A DNA stretch of 64,000 bases from Serripes groenlandicus. Taxonomy: Eukaryota > Mollusca > Bivalvia > Cardiida > Cardiidae. Position 1 is the first letter of the stretch; every line of letters begins with the position of its first letter. The position numbers were made by a program, and so were the translations under genes. The stretch covers positions 41,557,775 through 41,621,774 of the forward strand of contig JASEVX010000007.1 of NCBI GenBank assembly GCA_031761405.1, in the 5' to 3' direction. Positions 61,601 through 64,000 of the stretch are shown in pieces. Under the pieces are notes generated by a model, which had not been told where the DNA came from, ran no database searches, and was given only the letters and a program-made list of their open reading frames with translations.

Positions 61601-63794
61601 TGTACATAACACAAATAGTTATTTGAAAATACGAGCATACCGTCGTTTTATTAATTACTTTTAACCTTGGTAATGGTATTTGTATTCGTACTGTATTTGG
61701 GCACAATAACACGTTCATTGATACAATAATACATTACATAACCGACAAAAACGCAGTATGGCTGCTAGGGAATAAGTTCTATCATTCAGCTGTGGCGTTA
61801 TATACTTATTGATAAAGTTTATTACATTTTGGTAAATAAATAGTTTTAGGTTCTACTACCAAGGAAACATTGTAAGCGCTACATACCTTCTGTGACATTG
61901 ACTTTGAAGCACAACTCGTCCATATTTACCCTGTTTATGAATAGTGTGAAATGAATTAGAAGTACAAATTAAACGACAATTTGAAAAAAGTGATATATTT
62001 TTTTAGATTATAGACAAATTCATTATTCTAGAGTCGTACGATAACCATGCCTCTTCTGGTGAAGGTTATAGACAAGGGGTCTCTTATTTGCACGGCAGCC
62101 CGGACTGTTATTGACAGTGAACACCAAAACACGACTCTATAGGTATACAATCTAATCGTTATTGACATTAATTGAAAATACTCCTGATTATCTGCATGTG
62201 AAATGCTTCATGAAATTGCTCATTGTCGGAATATAGTTGCCATACAGACCGTCACGTAAAGAATACATAACCCTGCGTGTTAATCGCCAGTTTATAATTG
62301 TTGTGTGAATTGACGGATGCTTCATGAAGAATACATACATAAACCACTTTGTGTGATAATTGTGATTTGACAGGTCTCGTAATCCAAATATAATTTATGA
62401 GCATTTATGGCCAATGCAAGTTGACATTCGTCCTATATACCGCCGCGTTTTCCATACGGTAAACATGGTGTTCATTGTCAGTATACCGGTGTCATATAGA
62501 TCCACCTTTCTTCCATAAAGAATACTTACCCATGTTTGTTATTTACCAGTATACATAATTCATGTAGACTTACGCGTTTTCTATGCACATGCTAACCCCT
62601 GTATGTTCATTTCAAGTATTCAATTGTTAGATAAACACGTCTTCAATACTAAATACTTAACCTTTCTTGTGCGTTGTCAGTTTATAAGTGGTATGTAAAA
62701 CCACGCATTATCAATATGGAATAACCCTGTATCTTCATGCCCAGTATATTAGGGGCATGTAGCGTTTTCCGAATAGAATACAAACACCTCCATGCCCATT
62801 GCAATTTTACCTGCGACATGGAGACCGAGGAGTGTTCCATACATAAAACCTACCCCTGTCTGTTCATTGTCTGTATACAGGTGTCATGTAGACCGACACG
62901 TTTGCCATACAGATGAAGGTTTACAACAAAACTGCCATTGCCAATATTAAGTGTATCTATGGTCGTTATATTAACGTAGGTGCTTGTGTATCCAGATCGA
63001 ATGTCGGGTCTACAAGTAAAAAAAAGTTATAGGCAACACGTAACTTTTTTCCTGATACATATGACATGCGTATGTCATCTTTGCAACGACGATTTTTGAA
63101 AACATTGAGGATAAAGAAGAAATGACTTAATGTGAAGTTAAAAACAGGCGGTTCTCATATATCATATCAGAGAGATACTGAAAGTGTCCTAACACAACAT
63201 GCACTCGGGCATTTTTTAGCCGAACCTTACATTCAACTTACAACCTTTGACCAGCACTCGGCGAGCTCTAGGTGTGTTAGGGACAATCTGAACACTCTTG
63301 ATTGATTGTGCTGAAAATTAGACACATAGTAAGTAATGGTTGGAGGATAGCGTTTATGCGAAAAGGGTATGTTAACAAAAAGCTAATGACTCTCAGAACA
63401 ATATTCATGTTTTATTTGCAATTGCAGGCATTCCTGGAAGCCCATTGTCCTGCTATACACGAGTTTGAATATCATTTGTACATTTGTACATGTCGTATAT
63501 CATATATGTAGTTAAAAAAATATCCATTACTTTGTAAGAATTTATTTAAAACTAATGGAGATGATATCAGACGCATTGATTAAGCGGGATAGGTGTTAAG
63601 AGAACACGCTTATTGAATCAAAGGGACCTTATGAAAGGTTATGACTGCGCCCAATGAATAATTAAATCCAACGTTGCTACATATACTTACGTTGCATTCC
63701 CTGAATAATGTCCGGAAACTACGAGAGGAACAGAACATACTCTGTTTCTTATACATAAAACGATAGTTGGCACTGCAGCATCGGTGAACTGAGC
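55385..63794 (-). CDS. Paralogous EGF/Cys-module membrane protein gene (10 exons seen, 5' partial)
   Basis: Seen: ten minus-strand exons with consensus splice sites totalling 1,023 nt (341 codons including stop). They align one-to-one with A3, B3, C3, linker 4, A4, B4, C4 and EGF5 of the + strand gene, then the 14-nt microexon and the transmembrane exon. Lengths are identical for all but B4 (one codon shorter) and the terminal exon. Modules 5-8, EGF6-7 and the mucin-like exon have no counterpart between EGF5' and the microexon. Inferred: an inverted segmental duplication of the large gene followed by internal deletion, or a shorter ancestral form. The gene is convergent with its partner and probably continues beyond 64000. 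All splice sites look intact, so I see no clear sign of a pseudogene, though the EGF has lost one Cys. Confidence 0.82.
56160..58010 (+). pseudogene. LINE reverse-transcriptase relic, antisense in the last intron of the second gene
   Basis: Broken frames carry RT landmarks in order. EAQAGFRKSYSITDNIFAL is followed by FYCLCIDFKKAFDYV (motif A), GCGSSPILLTLFINDF (motif B region) and LLFADDVSSVSD near 56660 (motif C, FADD). Near 57650 EDKFHFLLLCPFNNELW gives a C-terminal region like that at 32211-32603. Multiple stops and frameshifts show it is dead. Probably a 5'-truncated non-LTR element; clade not assigned. Confidence 0.7.
58047..58060 (-). CDS. 14-nt basic microexon' (AHKR-S)
   Basis: The exon is 14 nt, phase 1-0, with acceptor tttcag and donor gtaagt. 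Joined to EGF5' it reads A-H-K-R-S, matching A-R-K-R-S of the partner gene. Confidence 0.78.
58697..58810 (-). CDS. Exon EGF5' lacking the sixth Cys
   Basis: The exon is 114 nt, phase 1-1, with acceptor tttcag and donor gtaata. GCQVVKCEKHGFCDG and VCHCHAGYSGNTYHI match EGF5 closely, but the final Cys is Tyr (TAT). One disulfide would be lost. Confidence 0.88.
59458..59513 (-). CDS. Exon C4' (paralogue of 21876-21931)
   Basis: The exon is 56 nt, phase 2-1, with acceptor ttacag and donor gtgggt. It encodes SNVAGEKRCYKLKADFNR. Confidence 0.88.
59957..60118 (-). CDS. Exon B4' (paralogue of 21211-21375)
   Basis: The exon is 162 nt, phase 2-2, with acceptor ttgcag and donor gttagt. It keeps the Cys cluster (SQCEPC, HQFCSFDIV) and ends EFCVEAVTTL. 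Confidence 0.88.
60411..60532 (-). CDS. Exon A4' (paralogue of 17806-17927)
   Basis: The exon is 122 nt, phase 0-2, with acceptor gacaag and donor gtgagt. It encodes TPHFVEASVPPNSEL, then CKVDETCHLLLNATPG. The split TG+T gives Cys. Confidence 0.88.
61363..61388 (-). CDS. Exon linker 4' (paralogue of 16548-16573)
   Basis: The exon is 26 nt, phase 1-0, with acceptor ttgcag and donor gtaata. It encodes (G)TSTLYNDK. Confidence 0.85.
61887..61930 (-). CDS. Exon C3' (paralogue of 15506-15549)
   Basis: The exon is 44 nt, phase 2-1, with acceptor aacag and donor gtatgt. It encodes VNMDELCFKVNVTE. Confidence 0.87.
62190..62853 (-). repeat. ~65-bp tandem array derived from the 3' end of exon B3' and its donor
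   Basis: About ten diverged units begin near 62205, 62270, 62335, 62400, 62463, 62525, 62593, 62656, 62724 and 62790, and end at the real exon edge. Each resembles, on the + strand, the donor plus exon end: acttaccc, tgttcattgtcagtatac, ggtgtcatgtagac, gttttccatac. The unit near 62525 keeps a perfect gtaagt on the minus strand. Confidence 0.7.
62854..63009 (-). CDS. Exon B3' (paralogue of 15050-15205)
   Basis: The exon is 156 nt, phase 2-2, with acceptor ttgtag and donor gtaggt. It opens PDIRSGYTSTYVNITT and ends GLHDTCIQTMNRQG; the extra Cys of B3 (ICDTC) is His here. Degenerate copies of its 3' part follow as a tandem array at 62190-62853. Confidence 0.85.
63691..63794 (-). CDS. Exon A3' (paralogue of 14040-14143)
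   Basis: The exon is 104 nt, phase 0-2, with donor gtaagt. C-x5-C appears as CIRNRVCSVPLVV. It is the most 5' exon of the second gene that I can place in the window. Confidence 0.85.
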
Positions 63795-64000
63795 CTTAAA
63801 AATGTATAACATGTTGAATCGAGTTAAATAGTAGATCAGTAATAAAAAGGAAATAGCGAAAACATGTTGACCGTGGCAATATTGCAACCATATTGTTAAA
63901 CTAACACACTATACACCCGTCATTAGTCCATAGTTCATGCGATCCGGCTTGGAATCAATATTTGCAGAGATATCGTGTTCATAAACGTAGTTACCTAATT

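Overview
The window is animal nuclear DNA, most likely from a bivalve mollusc. It is AT-rich, with small exons (14-270 nt, plus one of 756 nt) bounded by consensus AG/GT splice signals. Introns are full of tRNA-derived SINEs, small inverted-repeat elements (MITEs), LINE remnants and several interspersed repeats that look bivalve-like. The lineage call comes from recognising repeats and was not checked against a database. No prokaryotic features, CRISPR arrays, rRNA genes or convincing free-standing tRNA genes are visible.

The main content is one large mosaic gene on the + strand. Its 5' end lies before the window; I can read 44 exons from 747 to 45965. Their summed length is 4,787 nt, which is a 2-nt partial codon plus 1,595 codons including the stop, so every junction stays in frame. 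The deduced protein has seven EGF-like domains, a short Cys-containing spacer and eight copies of a cysteine module I do not recognise. It ends with a Ser/Thr-rich mucin-like exon, a short linker, a 14-nt microexon encoding a basic RKR-S motif, and an exon with one transmembrane helix and a short basic tail. Each module is built from exons with a fixed phase order: linker (1-0), A (0-2), B (2-2), C (2-1). Exon A always carries C-x5-C, exon B has a Cys near its end, and exon C has Cys plus an aromatic or Met residue in seven of eight copies. EGF exons are phase 1-1. This looks like a type I membrane protein with a long extracellular part, possibly cleaved near the membrane; its function is unknown.

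A second, paralogous gene lies on the - strand from 63794 (continuing beyond the window) to its stop at 55385, convergent with the first. Its ten visible exons match A3-B3-C3-linker4-A4-B4-C4-EGF5 of the first gene, mostly with identical exon lengths. It then passes directly to the 14-nt microexon and the transmembrane exon. It lacks modules 5-8 and the mucin exon, and its EGF has lost the sixth cysteine. Its exons sum to 1,023 nt (341 codons), also in frame.

Between the genes (45966-55384) lie repeats, including a broken PIF/Harbinger-like transposase (about 51100-51745) in a higher-GC, repeat-rich island at 48960-52440. A LINE reverse-transcriptase remnant (about 56160-58010) sits antisense in the last intron of the second gene. 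In the first gene, the intron between exons B5 and C5 carries an intact SGNH/GDSL hydrolase-like reading frame on the - strand (27195-27860) that probably belongs to a mobile element. Most of the remaining sequence is intron in which I see only repeats or nothing definite.
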